From contig OY764869.1 of assembly GCA_963668585.1 (NCBI GenBank), positions 3,286,001-3,350,000 on the forward strand: a stretch of DNA of 64,000 bases, written 5' to 3'. The stretch comes from Bin87 sp963668585. Its GTDB lineage: Bacteria > Chloroflexota > Dehalococcoidia > Lucifugimonadales > UBA3495. A program made the translations under genes and the position numbers. The first letter of the stretch is position 1. Each line of letters begins with the position of its first letter. Below are positions 1-8,213 of the stretch, piece after piece. The notes under the pieces are model-generated. The model saw nothing but the letters and a program-made list of their open reading frames with translations, did not search any database and was not told where the DNA came from.

Positions 1-2
1 CG

Positions 3-1475
3 GTGTACGTGGAAGAGCCCACGGCGGAGCAGACGTTGTCCATCCTGCAGGCTTTGAAACCACGGTACGAAGCCCACCACAAGGTGTCCATCACCAACGA
101 AGCGTTGGAGGCCGCGGTGCGGCTCAGCGATCGGTACATCACGGATCGCAAACTGCCCGACAAGGCCATCGATTTTATCGACGAGGCGGCCAGCAAGGTG
201 CGCATCGACGCCGGATCACTGCCCGCCAACGTGCAGGAGATGGAGAACCGGCGCCGGGAACTGATTGACCTGGAAGAACGGGCCAACCAGATGTCGGACT
301 ACGAACGGGCAGCGCAACACCGGACCGAGCGCATGCGCCTTCAGGATGAACTGAACACCGAACACGAAAGGATGGAGAAAGCCACCGGCCCCGACCTGGT
401 GGTCAACGAAAAGGACGTGGCTGAGTTGGTGTCCAACTGGACTGGGATTCCGGTCGGCCAGTTGATGGAAGGAGAAGCCGAACGCCTGCTGCACATGGAA
501 GAACATCTCCACAAACGTGTGATCGGCCAGTCCGAAGCCATCAGGGCGGTATCGGAGACCATCCGCCGGGCGCGCGCCGGGCTCAACGACCCCAAACGGC
601 CCTTCGGCAGCTTCATTTTCCTCGGCCCCACGGGGGTTGGCAAAACCGAACTGACCCGCGCGCTGGCGGAGTTTCTTTTTGACGACGAGGACAGCATGGT
701 GCAGCTGGACATGTCGGAATACGGCGAGCGGCACACCGTGTCCCGGCTCATCGGAGCGCCTCCCGGCTACGTTGGCTATGACGACGCCGGGCAGTTGACG
801 GAGGCCGTGCGGCGGCGCCCCCACAGGGTCATCCTACTCGACGAAATCGAAAAGGCGCACCCGGACGTATTCAACCTGCTGTTGCAGGTGTTGGAGGATG
901 GCCGGCTCACCGACGGCCAGGGACGTACGGTGGACTTCCGCAACACCGTGGTGATCATGACCAGCAACCTTGGGACCGGCGACCTGTCTCAGCGACCCTT
1001 CGGCCTCGGCCCCAACAGCAACCCTGAAGTTGATGCCGGCACGGTGGCGCCGGAACTGCGGAGGTCGGTGGAGGAAGCCCTGCGCAGAACCTTCCGTCCT
1101 GAGTTGCTCAACCGCATCGACGAGACCATCGTGTTCCACCCCTTGAATCGCGCCCAGATCGGTGAGATCGTGGGTCTGCTGGTGGCGCAGGTGCAGGATC
1201 GCCTGTCGGAGCGTGGTATCACCTGCGAACTGACCGAGGCGGGCTGCGACTGGCTGGTGAAGGAAGGGTTCAATGTGAGTTACGGAGCGCGCCCGTTGCG
1301 TCGGGCCATCCAGCGACACCTTGAAAACAGGCTTGCCCAGGGAGTGCTGTCCGGGGAGTTCAGGGAGGGCGACCACGTGGTTGCAGACGCCAACGAAGCC
1401 GGCGATGGACTGTTGCTCACGGAGGCCGAGGGCGCGAGACCGGAACCGGACAGAGAATTGGCCGTTATGGGCTGA
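3..1475 (+). CDS. clpC: ATP-dependent Clp protease ATP-binding subunit ClpC (5' partial)
   Basis: C-terminal 490 residues of a Hsp100 unfoldase that feeds substrates to ClpP in the cytoplasm. The window opens inside the first AAA+ domain. The linker between the two AAA+ domains is short, with a UVR-like stretch around residues 98-117 (DYERAAQHRTERMRLQDEL), which fits ClpC rather than ClpB. The second AAA+ domain shows Walker A GPTGVGKT (about residue 208), Walker B ILLDEIEKA (about 277), a sensor region VVIMTSN and the C-terminal D2-small domain. The apparent first codon (GTG) is internal, so the true start lies upstream of the window. An intrinsic terminator follows directly. Confidence 0.93.
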   Translation: MYVEEPTAEQTLSILQALKPRYEAHHKVSITNEALEAAVRLSDRYITDRKLPDKAIDFIDEAASKVRIDAGSLPANVQEMENRRRELIDLEERANQMSDYERAAQHRTERMRLQDELNTEHERMEKATGPDLVVNEKDVAELVSNWTGIPVGQLMEGEAERLLHMEEHLHKRVIGQSEAIRAVSETIRRARAGLNDPKRPFGSFIFLGPTGVGKTELTRALAEFLFDDEDSMVQLDMSEYGERHTVSRLIGAPPGYVGYDDAGQLTEAVRRRPHRVILLDEIEKAHPDVFNLLLQVLEDGRLTDGQGRTVDFRNTVVIMTSNLGTGDLSQRPFGLGPNSNPEVDAGTVAPELRRSVEEALRRTFRPELLNRIDETIVFHPLNRAQIGEIVGLLVAQVQDRLSERGITCELTEAGCDWLVKEGFNVSYGARPLRRAIQRHLENRLAQGVLSGEFREGDHVVADANEAGDGLLLTEAEGARPEPDRELAVMG

Positions 1476-1487
1476 TCACCAACCCAT

Positions 1488-1520
1488 TGGGGACGGGCAT
1501 TCGACCGTCCCCATATTTTT
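1488..1520 (+). terminator. Intrinsic terminator after clpC
   Basis: GGGGACGG (1489-1496) pairs with CCGTCCCC (1505-1512), plus a T-A pair outside, over an 8-nt loop. A run of seven T follows. It separates clpC from the convergent ubiA-like gene. Confidence 0.85.
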
Positions 1521-1548
1521 TTGCCAGGGTCCGCGACGACCATCGTGC

Positions 1549-2457
1549 TCAATTGAGGATCAGGACGGCCCCTGCCACGACGATCCACGCGGCTATGGCT
1601 ACCAGCAAGGGCGCATCCCGCAGCATCAGCAATTCGGGGGACTCGGCGTCGCGGCTGTTGTTCAACAGGTAGAGGTAGCGGAACAGACCAAAAATGACGA
1701 GAGGAACGGTGAGAAGCATGGTGTTGTTTTCGGGCAGATTATCGGCTTCAACGGCGTAAAGGGTGTAGCTGACCAGCGCGACCGTTGCCGACAGGATCAG
1801 CAACTGGCCGCCCAGTGGTGGGCCGTAGTATTCAAGGGTGGCCCGCTGGGCATTGGGGTCCGGCCCGGCGAGGCGAGCTTCGGCATATCGGCGACCGATC
1901 ACGATGAACAGCGCACCGGCAGCGGTTACGGCAAACAACCAAGGTGACGGAGTCGCTCCGACCGCCACCGCTCCAGCCACGGCCCTCAGGACATACCCAC
2001 CGGCGACCAGCATCACATCGACCAAAGCGACCCGCTTGAGCTTCAACGAATAACTGACGTTCACCACCAGATAGATCGCGCCGACCAGCGCCAGGATTCG
2101 CCACGGCTCGTCGGATATGACGTACAAAGCAACCATGCCGACGACCGCCAATACACAGACCGACGCGATCGCCATCCATTCCGGCAGTTTCCCGGATGCC
2201 ACCGGCCTCTGCCGCTTGGTTGGATGTTCTCTGTCGGCCTGCCGGTCAGCCAGATCGTTGATGATGTACACCGCGGAAGATAAAGCGCAGAACGCCGCGA
2301 ATAGCGCCCCAAGCGTCGGCGCATAAACCCACAGAGTGGACAGGTCGTTGGGGGTCCAAACCAGATCCACTGCGAACAAAAGCGGCAGGAACACCAGCAG
2401 GTTTTTCACCCACTGGCTGGGCCGCATGGTCCGAATCAATCCGAGCAGACGATTCAT
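1549..2457 (-). CDS. UbiA-family prenyltransferase (decaprenyl-phosphate phosphoribosyltransferase-like)
   Basis: 302-residue integral membrane protein with about eight or nine hydrophobic segments. The N-terminus carries RPSQWVKNLLVFLPL, and the first Asp-rich motif is NDLADRQADREHP followed by KRQRPVASG. This arrangement is typical of the UbiA subgroup that includes decaprenyl-phosphate phosphoribosyltransferase and other polyprenyl-phosphate-using enzymes. A second Asp (VDVMLVAGGYVLR) follows the fourth segment. The exact acceptor cannot be read from sequence. Its ATG overlaps the stop of the flippase-like gene (ATGA), so it is the last gene of a four-gene minus-strand operon. Confidence 0.85.
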   Translation of the reverse strand: MNRLLGLIRTMRPSQWVKNLLVFLPLLFAVDLVWTPNDLSTLWVYAPTLGALFAAFCALSSAVYIINDLADRQADREHPTKRQRPVASGKLPEWMAIASVCVLAVVGMVALYVISDEPWRILALVGAIYLVVNVSYSLKLKRVALVDVMLVAGGYVLRAVAGAVAVGATPSPWLFAVTAAGALFIVIGRRYAEARLAGPDPNAQRATLEYYGPPLGGQLLILSATVALVSYTLYAVEADNLPENNTMLLTVPLVIFGLFRYLYLLNNSRDAESPELLMLRDAPLLVAIAAWIVVAGAVLILN

Positions 2458-3419
2458 CGTTCCGCGACGACCGTCTCGTCCAACGGGTCAGCGGGACGGT
2501 TTCCCAGCCCAATCCGGCCAAGCCAGAACCACGCCAACAGTCCGATCAGCACCGCGAACCACAGGGTGGCAAGCCGGGTCAGCAGCGTCGCCACCGAGGC
2601 GCCGGGAGCGGACAAACCGGCCTGGGTGAGCAACGCAACCATGCTGCCCTCAAAGCCGACCAGTCCGCCGGGCAAAGCAGTTACCGCCCCTACCAACGCC
2701 GCCGCTGCCGAGATTGGGAGGGCAAGATGCGGAGAGACCCACTCGCCCAGACCAATGACGATGACCCACATCGCCAGTCCTTCCGCAGCCCAGGCAAGCC
2801 CACCCAGCAGCACTGCTGACGCGAGAATCCTGGGACCCATCAGCCGGCGCACACCGTCATGGGACTGCGCCAATTCCTTCTCCCAACGTCTCAGGACGGG
2901 CAGGCGGAATGCCATCGTTCCGTAACGCGAGGCCGCCAGGATGCCCACGATCGCGCCGAACACCAGGGCAATCCCGGCGATTGCGGCGATGGGCGTCGGC
3001 AGCAGGACAACCCCGATGAGGCACAACAGGCCCACGGATATGATGTCGGTGAACCTCTCCATCACCACGGCTGGAGCCGATACGGGGACAGGAACGCCGG
3101 AGCGCTGGCTCAGCCACACGCTTTTGAGCAGTTCGCCCACTTTGCCGGGCGTGATTGACAACGCGAGCCCGGCCAGAAATACCGGCATGCTCACCGAGTG
3201 AGGCACGTTGACGTCCAGGGCTCTGAGGTACATTGACCAGCGTAGGTATCGCAGGGCGTAGTTCACCACCGAAAGACCCACGGCTGCCGCAAAAGCCCCG
3301 AAGGGGGAGGGCGAATCGGCCAGCAACCGCCCCATGTTCCGCAGGTCACCGTATGCCAGCAAGCCGGCGAACACGACAAATGCCGCGAAGCCCAACAAAA
3401 GCCAACCGCGCCGATTCAA
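2454..3419 (-). CDS. Lysylphosphatidylglycerol synthase TM region / UPF0104 flippase-like membrane protein
   Basis: 321 residues with about eight membrane-spanning segments. Features of the UPF0104/AglD-like family include VNYALRYLRWSMYLRALDV near residue 52, ITPGKVGELLKSVWLSQ near 91, and a late ALPGGLVGFEGSMVALL segment. Relatives are membrane proteins of lipid or polyprenyl-glycan metabolism; the transported or modified substrate is unknown. Translationally coupled on both sides: its ATG overlaps the larB stop and its stop overlaps the prenyltransferase ATG. Pairing with a UbiA enzyme supports a role in envelope lipid-linked chemistry (inference). Confidence 0.82.
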   Translation of the reverse strand: MNRRGWLLLGFAAFVVFAGLLAYGDLRNMGRLLADSPSPFGAFAAAVGLSVVNYALRYLRWSMYLRALDVNVPHSVSMPVFLAGLALSITPGKVGELLKSVWLSQRSGVPVPVSAPAVVMERFTDIISVGLLCLIGVVLLPTPIAAIAGIALVFGAIVGILAASRYGTMAFRLPVLRRWEKELAQSHDGVRRLMGPRILASAVLLGGLAWAAEGLAMWVIVIGLGEWVSPHLALPISAAAALVGAVTALPGGLVGFEGSMVALLTQAGLSAPGASVATLLTRLATLWFAVLIGLLAWFWLGRIGLGNRPADPLDETVVAER

Positions 3420-4207
3420 TCCCCCTCCGACAGATTCCCGGCCTCAGGATCATGAGTGGGCATGAGGCAAATCTGGGCAGCCAGGTAACCGGCTCCAAAC
3501 CCATTATCAATGTTGACGACGCCGACGCCCGGCGCGCAAGCGTTGAGCATTCCGAGCAGGGCGGCCAGTCCGTCGAAGCTTGCCCCGTACCCGACGCTCG
3601 TGGGCACCGCGATGACCGGCGCGGCAACCAGACCAGACACAACGCTGGTCAACGCAGCCTCCATGCCGGCGACAACTATGATGACGCGCGCCGCCCGCAA
3701 ACGATCAACCTGATCCAGCAGGCGATGCAGTCCCGCCACACCGACATCTGCCAGACGTTCGGAGCAGCATCCCATTAACTCTGCGGCAACCGCCGCCTCG
3801 TCGGCAACGGGCAGGTCGGCGGTGCCGGCGGTCACAATGACCAGTCCCACATCCCTGAGCGCCTGCTGCTGTTCGTCCGGCACGACAACGCAGCGCGCCG
3901 ACTCCCGATATTCGGCGGATGGCACCGCGGCCAGCACGGCGTAGTACATCTCCGGCGAAGCGCGGGTGACCAGCACTGGATTCCCTCGACCGGTCAACGC
4001 CGGCACAATTCCAGCGACCTGCTCCGGGGTTTTGCCCTCACCCAGGACAACTTCAGGCCACCCGGTCCTCAGCGAACGGTGATGGTCCAACCGGGCGTAA
4101 CCCAGGTCCTGATAGGGAAGGTCCCGCAACGCGACTACGGCGTCGTCCACCGCGACGCTGCCATCGCGCACCTTTTCCAACAGCGCAGCAAGGGCGGTCG
4201 GGTCCAC
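3416..4207 (-). CDS. larB: Nickel pincer cofactor biosynthesis protein LarB
   Basis: 263 residues matching LarB, the NaAD carboxylase/hydrolase of nickel-pincer nucleotide synthesis. The N-terminal helical part has DLGYARLDHHRSLRTGWPEV and VVLGEGKTPEQVA. The C-terminal half is AIR-carboxylase (PurE)-like, with VIVTAGTADLPVADEA, VAGMEAALTSVVSGL, VPTSVGYGASF and a closing VNIDNGFGAGYLAA. LarC and LarE are not in the window. It overlaps the next gene by 4 nt and starts 3 nt after the upstream membrane gene, so it is co-transcribed with lipid-type membrane proteins, an unusual partner set for larB. Confidence 0.9.
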   Translation of the reverse strand: MDPTALAALLEKVRDGSVAVDDAVVALRDLPYQDLGYARLDHHRSLRTGWPEVVLGEGKTPEQVAGIVPALTGRGNPVLVTRASPEMYYAVLAAVPSAEYRESARCVVVPDEQQQALRDVGLVIVTAGTADLPVADEAAVAAELMGCCSERLADVGVAGLHRLLDQVDRLRAARVIIVVAGMEAALTSVVSGLVAAPVIAVPTSVGYGASFDGLAALLGMLNACAPGVGVVNIDNGFGAGYLAAQICLMPTHDPEAGNLSEGD

Positions 4208-4210
4208 GAA

Positions 4211-4591
4211 TCACCCGGCTTCAGGGACGGGAGGCACGACCCCGGGTTGGGTCTTCATAAGGCGATACAGCGCGCCCAGCGTGCTCATGCCCGCCACGTA
4301 GGCGGAGAATACGGCCACTCCGATCCAGGTCAGTACGACCAACCTCCCCGGTGTCGGAAATGCGAGCGTTATAATCAGCGCGATTCCCACCAGGATGACG
4401 GCGGAGGCGGCGCCGACCAGACAACCAAAGATCCCGGCGGCGATCAGTGGAGTGCGGTCCCCAATGTCAACGGACCGGATTCCGAAATACGCCCCGAGAA
4501 ACGGGCCAAAAGGCGCCAGCAGCACCTGGGCAACCGGGACGATGGTGCAGATAAGCATCACCCCCAGCGTGGTCAGCATACCCCTAACCAT
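4211..4591 (-). CDS. Hypothetical small integral membrane protein
   Basis: 126 residues from the ATG at 4591. The frame is open further upstream, but that part lacks hydrophobic character and would overlap the divergent thioesterase gene. Three or four hydrophobic segments are visible: MLTTLGVMLICTIVPVAQVL, a central one starting PLIAAGIFGCLVGAASAVIL, and VVLTWIGVAVFSAYVAGMST. I recognise no family. It is the first gene of the larB-flippase-ubiA operon and ends 3 nt before larB starts. Confidence 0.6.
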   Translation of the reverse strand: MVRGMLTTLGVMLICTIVPVAQVLLAPFGPFLGAYFGIRSVDIGDRTPLIAAGIFGCLVGAASAVILVGIALIITLAFPTPGRLVVLTWIGVAVFSAYVAGMSTLGALYRLMKTQPGVVPPVPEAG

Positions 4592-4742
4592 ACCGGCGGC
4601 GTCCCTCAACCAAAGCAGCACCAAGATCAAACATGGGACATCCAGTATAGCCGGCCGCGGAAAACAATGCACCGACCGCGAGGCGTATAATTGTTGGCCA
4701 AACGCTTCGCGGCAACGGCCGAAATGTAAGGAGATGGAAAGC

Positions 4743-5174
4743 ATGAGTCGGGAGGGAGAATCACCGTCGGTTGAGCAGGACGGGCCGTTCGCGGCGTTGC
4801 TGGACATTCGCCCCGGTCAGTCGTCCGATGGAGTGGGCACCGCGTTCATGACGGTCGCGGACAAACACCGCCAACGCGCGGGCGCAGTGCAGGGAGGCAT
4901 CCTGGTGGCTCTCGCCGATTACGCGTTCTTCCGGGCCTGCCGGTCAGTGCTGAAAAACGGCGAACACGCCGTGACCATCGAGTTGAAGCTTAACTTCATA
5001 GCGCCAGCCAGGGACGGAGAACTGACCGCCCGGACGCAGATTAAAAGTCGAGGCGGCCGCATCATCGTCGGCGACATGGAAATCACTGGCCCTGAGGGAC
5101 AGTTGATCGCCACCGGCGTGGGAACCTACATGACGGTTTACGATCGCAGAACCGATCCTCAAACAAACGTCTGA
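4743..5174 (+). CDS. PaaI-family hotdog-fold thioesterase
   Basis: 143 residues. The hotdog core shows AGAVQGGILVALADYAFFRA (the family consensus is HGG..ALAD) and a strand pair NFIAPARDGELTARTQIKSR. Members hydrolyse acyl-CoA thioesters in the cytoplasm. The ATG at 4743 is preferred because AAGGAG (4728-4733) lies 9 nt upstream; the in-frame ATG at 4734 abuts that ribosome-binding site. A TATAAT at 4686-4691 is a possible -10 but lacks a convincing -35. The usual His of the HGG motif is replaced by Gln here, so the acyl-CoA substrate is uncertain. Confidence 0.82.
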   Translation: MSREGESPSVEQDGPFAALLDIRPGQSSDGVGTAFMTVADKHRQRAGAVQGGILVALADYAFFRACRSVLKNGEHAVTIELKLNFIAPARDGELTARTQIKSRGGRIIVGDMEITGPEGQLIATGVGTYMTVYDRRTDPQTNV

Positions 5175-5251
5175 ATCGCGTCTGCGACCTCGCGGCACAA
5201 CGCTGAAGGATTGGATACAAACCAATAACAATTTGCTATTGAGACCTCAGG

Positions 5252-5280
5252 TTGGCATTCTCGCGCCAAATGGGTATAAT
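5252..5280 (+). promoter_or_regulatory. Promoter of the Rrf2-family regulator
   Basis: TTGGCA (5252-5257), 17-bp spacer, TATAAT (5275-5280). The predicted transcription start is near 5287, only about 17 nt before the TTG start codon, leaving room for GGAGGT (5292-5297) and little else. Confidence 0.8.
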
Positions 5281-5303
5281 CGAGCCACGACGGAGGTGTC
5301 GTT

Positions 5304-5783
5304 TTGCGCATCCCCATGCGAGTTGACTACGGAGTCCGTGCGATGGTCGAGCTGGCCATGCGCTACGGCGACAGACCGGTGCAGACGGCCACCATCGCTT
5401 CCCGGCAGGGCATTCCGGAATCGTACCTTGAACGCCTGATGTCCGCGCTCAGCAAGAGCGGCTTCGTGCACAGCCGCAGAGGGCCGCAGGGCGGCCACCT
5501 GCTGGCGAGGCCTCCGCAGAGCATCAACCTGTATGACATCATGCAGGAACTCGACGGCAACTCGTCCCCGCTGGACTGCCTGACGCTCCCCACCGACTGC
5601 ATGTTTGCCGACTCGTGCGCCCAAAAAGAGATCTGGCAAACGGTCGAAGATTCGATACAGAAGGTCCTGGAAGGGACGACTCTGGCCCATCTCGCGGAGC
5701 GACAGAGCGCGCTGATCGAAGCGGTGGACGTGGAAAGGGAGCGGTGGGCGCCGTTGCCGGATCCGGTGTCTGCATCTGCGTAG
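5304..5783 (+). CDS. Rrf2-family transcriptional regulator (IscR/CymR-like)
   Basis: 159-residue winged-helix regulator. The N-terminal helix-turn-helix region is IASRQGIPESYLERLMSAL (about 31-49), followed by the wing SRRGPQGGHLLARP, both typical of Rrf2. Three cysteines at 92, 99 and 105 match the spacing of the [2Fe-2S]-binding cysteines of IscR, so a redox-sensing cluster is likely. The TTG at 5304 is chosen because GGAGGT lies 6 nt upstream; an ATG at 5316 would be 18 nt away. It sits directly upstream of a MoeB-CysM pair, which suggests control of sulfur or Fe-S metabolism (inference). Confidence 0.88.
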   Translation: MRIPMRVDYGVRAMVELAMRYGDRPVQTATIASRQGIPESYLERLMSALSKSGFVHSRRGPQGGHLLARPPQSINLYDIMQELDGNSSPLDCLTLPTDCMFADSCAQKEIWQTVEDSIQKVLEGTTLAHLAERQSALIEAVDVERERWAPLPDPVSASA

Positions 5784-5850
5784 GAGGTCCCGCGCGGTGG
5801 CGAACGTGCTGAACATGGTCGCGGGCGGATCCAATCGTGGCGATCATTGG

Positions 5851-5878
5851 TTGACAAAAATCTCAACGCGACTATAAA
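5851..5878 (+). promoter_or_regulatory. Promoter of the moeB-cysM operon
   Basis: TTGACA (5851-5856), 16-bp spacer, TATAAA (5873-5878). The start codon of the first gene is at 6092, so the predicted untranslated leader is about 205 nt. It lies just downstream of the Rrf2 regulator gene and is a natural target for it. Confidence 0.75.
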
Positions 5879-5942
5879 CTCACCGCAAATGTCCGATACG
5901 AAAATGCCAAGTTTCACCTGCGCCTGTCCCAGCACATAGGGG

Positions 5943-5973
5943 GCAGGCTCGGTAAAACTTCTACCTCGCCTGC
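5943..5973 (+). promoter_or_regulatory. Structured hairpin in the long leader of moeB
   Basis: GCAGGC (5943-5948) pairs with GCCTGC (5968-5973). Inside, across a 2x2 mismatch, GGTA (5951-5954) pairs with TACC (5962-5965). No T-run follows, so it is not a simple terminator, and it matches no riboswitch class I know. Confidence 0.45.
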
Positions 5974-6091
5974 GCCTAGCATACGCCACCCGGCGGCTTG
6001 GGAGTGCAGGTTTTATTTTGCATAAATCCCGGGCGGGTTTGTGCCTTTAACGTCACTGCCATTGCAATTCGGCGAAAAGGAGGAATCCAAA

Positions 6092-6940
6092 ATGGTCCAG
6101 CCCCTTCGGTTGACCCCAGACCAGGTCAAACGCTACAGCCGCCACATCATCATGCAGGATGTCGGCAGCGCAGGCCAACGGAAAATGATGGAGTCCAGCG
6201 CACTGATTATCGGCGCGGGCGGATTGGGTTCGCCCTCGGCAGTGTATCTGGCTCTGGCCGGTGTGGGGAAACTGGGCATCGTGGACTTTGACGTGGTTGA
6301 GTTGTCAAACCTGCAGCGCCAGATCCTGCACCACACCCCAGACGTAGGCCGGCCCAAGGTGCAGTCGGCGCTGGACAACATCAAGTCCTACAATCCGGAA
6401 GTTGACGTCGTCCTGCACGAAGCGTGGCTCACCTCTGAGAACGCCTTCGACATCATCGGCCAGTACGACATCGTGATCAACGGGGCCGACAACTTCGCGA
6501 CGCGCTACTTGGTCAACGACGCCTGCTACCTGCTCAACAAACCGTTGATCGATGGCAGCATCCTGATATTTGACGGACAGGCCACCGTGTTCCTGCCTGG
6601 GCAGGGTTGCTACCGCTGCCTGTTCCCAGCTCCGCCTCCTCCGGGCATGGTTCCGAATTGCGCCGAGGCCGGCGTCCTGGGCGCGTTGACGGGTTTGGTG
6701 GGTTCAATACAGGCTACGGAGGCGCTCAAACATATCCTGGGCATCGGCGAAAGCCTGTCGTCCCGCCTCCTCGTGATCGACGCCCTGAGCATGCAATTCA
6801 GGGAAGTGCGGCTGCGACGGAATCCCGACTGCCCGCTCTGCGGCGACAACCCGACGGTTACGGAACTCATCGACTACGAGGTTTTCTGCGGAGTGGCCGA
6901 AGCAGCGGAACCCATGGCCATCGCGGCCGGCGCCGTCTGA
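6092..6940 (+). CDS. moeB: MoeB/ThiF-type sulfur-carrier adenylyltransferase (E1-like)
   Basis: 282 residues. It activates the C-terminus of a ubiquitin-like sulfur carrier (MoaD, ThiS or CysO type) by adenylation. The nucleotide loop GAGGLG is at 41-46, followed by VDFDVVELSNLQRQ. The structural zinc site is C173/C176 with C247/C250, and C190 (PNCAEAG) is the likely catalytic cysteine. It lacks the C-terminal rhodanese domain of MoeZ. The ATG at 6092 has AAAAGGAGG 8 nt upstream; upstream codons in the same frame are leader. The CysO-type CysM follows after about 60 nt, so a role in thiocarboxylate-dependent cysteine synthesis is likely. Confidence 0.88.
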   Translation: MVQPLRLTPDQVKRYSRHIIMQDVGSAGQRKMMESSALIIGAGGLGSPSAVYLALAGVGKLGIVDFDVVELSNLQRQILHHTPDVGRPKVQSALDNIKSYNPEVDVVLHEAWLTSENAFDIIGQYDIVINGADNFATRYLVNDACYLLNKPLIDGSILIFDGQATVFLPGQGCYRCLFPAPPPPGMVPNCAEAGVLGALTGLVGSIQATEALKHILGIGESLSSRLLVIDALSMQFREVRLRRNPDCPLCGDNPTVTELIDYEVFCGVAEAAEPMAIAAGAV

Positions 6941-7002
6941 CGTGTCGGCCGCCCGACACGATGCCCTGATCAATCGCGACCGCCATTGTTGAGACGCCGC
7001 TG

Positions 7003-7953
7003 ATGCTCACCAAGGGTACATATAAAGGCCTGATGGCCACCATCGGCAACACCCCGTTGGTGGAGTTGGATAACCTGAGTCCAAATCCCCACGTCCGGCT
7101 GTATGCCAAACTTGAGGGACAGAACCCCACCGGAAGCGTCAAGGACCGCATCGCCCTCAAGATGATTGAGCGGGCTGAGGCCGACGGTGAGGTCTCACCC
7201 AACCGCACGATCCTCGAACCCACCTCGGGCAATACTGGCATTTCCCTGGCGATGATCGGCAGACTCAAGGGTTACAAGGTATCGGTGGTCATGCCGGAAA
7301 ACGTTTCGGTGGAACGCACACAGCTTTTGGAAGCATACGGCGCGACGATCATTTATTCCGACGGAACGCTGGGCACCAACGGCAGCGTGGTGGTCGCCCA
7401 GGAAATCGTGGAGAAGAACCCCCACGACTACCTGATGCTCTACCAGTATGGTAACGATGGCAACCCCGAAGCCCATTACGAAGGCACCGGGCAGGAGATC
7501 GTGGACGATCTCCCCGACGTTGACGTGTTCGTTGCCGGCCTGGGTACGGGGGGCACGTTGATGGGCAACGCGCGCCGCCTCAAGGAACACCGGGATGACA
7601 TCAAGATCATCGCGGTCGCGCCCGAGCCGGACGATTTCATCTCCGGCCTGCGTCGCTTGGAAGACGGATTCATTCCTCCGATCTTGGATATCAACCTGCT
7701 GGACAACCGGCTGTTGGTGAACAGTTTTGATTCCTTCTACATGACGAAAGACCTGATGGAAAAAGAAGGGATTTTCGCCGGCATCTCATCAGGGTCCGTG
7801 ATCGCCGGGGCGTTGAAATACGCGGAGCGCATGGAGAGCGGCAATGTGGTATGCCTGCTGGCGGACGGGGGATGGAAGTATCTGAGCAGCCAGTTGTGGA
7901 CCAAAGACTACGAAACTTTGGCCCAGGAAGCTCAGGGCAAAATCTGGTGGTAG
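7003..7953 (+). CDS. cysM: Cysteine synthase CysM, CysO-thiocarboxylate type
   Basis: 316-residue fold-type II PLP enzyme. The PLP lysine is K47 in NPTGSVKDR; EPTSGNTGISLAM binds PLP phosphate or substrate. Several stretches follow the mycobacterial O-phosphoserine sulfhydrylase CysM rather than CysK: PENVSVERTQLLEAYGA, MLYQYGN, FVAGLGTGGTLMG, EGIFAGISSG, ADGGWKYLS and a C-terminal aromatic end (GKIWW). That enzyme takes sulfur from thiocarboxylated CysO, which fits the adjacent E1-like gene. No CysO or Mec homologue is visible in the window. The start at 7003 has a weak ribosome-binding site; an ATG at 7033 is an alternative. Confidence 0.88.
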   Translation: MLTKGTYKGLMATIGNTPLVELDNLSPNPHVRLYAKLEGQNPTGSVKDRIALKMIERAEADGEVSPNRTILEPTSGNTGISLAMIGRLKGYKVSVVMPENVSVERTQLLEAYGATIIYSDGTLGTNGSVVVAQEIVEKNPHDYLMLYQYGNDGNPEAHYEGTGQEIVDDLPDVDVFVAGLGTGGTLMGNARRLKEHRDDIKIIAVAPEPDDFISGLRRLEDGFIPPILDINLLDNRLLVNSFDSFYMTKDLMEKEGIFAGISSGSVIAGALKYAERMESGNVVCLLADGGWKYLSSQLWTKDYETLAQEAQGKIWW

Positions 7954-8018
7954 GGCCACGCGGGCCACTCCATGGGTCCCGTAGTGGATCAGTAATGGCT
8001 AAGGTTATGGAACCCACC

Positions 8019-8047
8019 TTGCCCCGCCTGCCTACCAATGCTATAAT
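8019..8047 (+). promoter_or_regulatory. Promoter of the nusA-infB operon
   Basis: TTGCCC (8019-8024), 17-bp spacer, TATAAT (8042-8047) preceded by TGC (extended -10). The nusA start codon is at 8214, giving a leader of about 160 nt. Confidence 0.7.
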
Positions 8048-8125
8048 GCCGACATACAAACGCCCTGTTGCAGAATAATCGGGCAATGGCTCAATTCTTC
8101 TGCGACGAGAGGTTTAAGAAGTTTT

Positions 8126-8148
8126 AAGGCGGGGCGTACACCCGCCTT
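8126..8148 (+). promoter_or_regulatory. Leader hairpin upstream of nusA
   Basis: AAGGCGGG (8126-8133) pairs perfectly with CCCGCCTT (8141-8148) over a 7-nt loop, followed by ATTCTTG. It lies inside the predicted nusA leader. The tail is T-poor, so it is a possible NusA-responsive attenuator rather than a strong terminator. Confidence 0.5.
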
Positions 8149-8213
8149 ATTCTTGTAAACTCCGACAGGGCTAAAAAACGACCAAAACCACGGCCTGCCC
8201 GCGGAGGACGACG

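Noticed and set aside
8126..8148. Intrinsic terminator upstream of nusA
   Set aside because: The stem is good but the tail (ATTCTTG) is poor in T and the nearest promoter lies upstream of it, so it is more likely a leader element.
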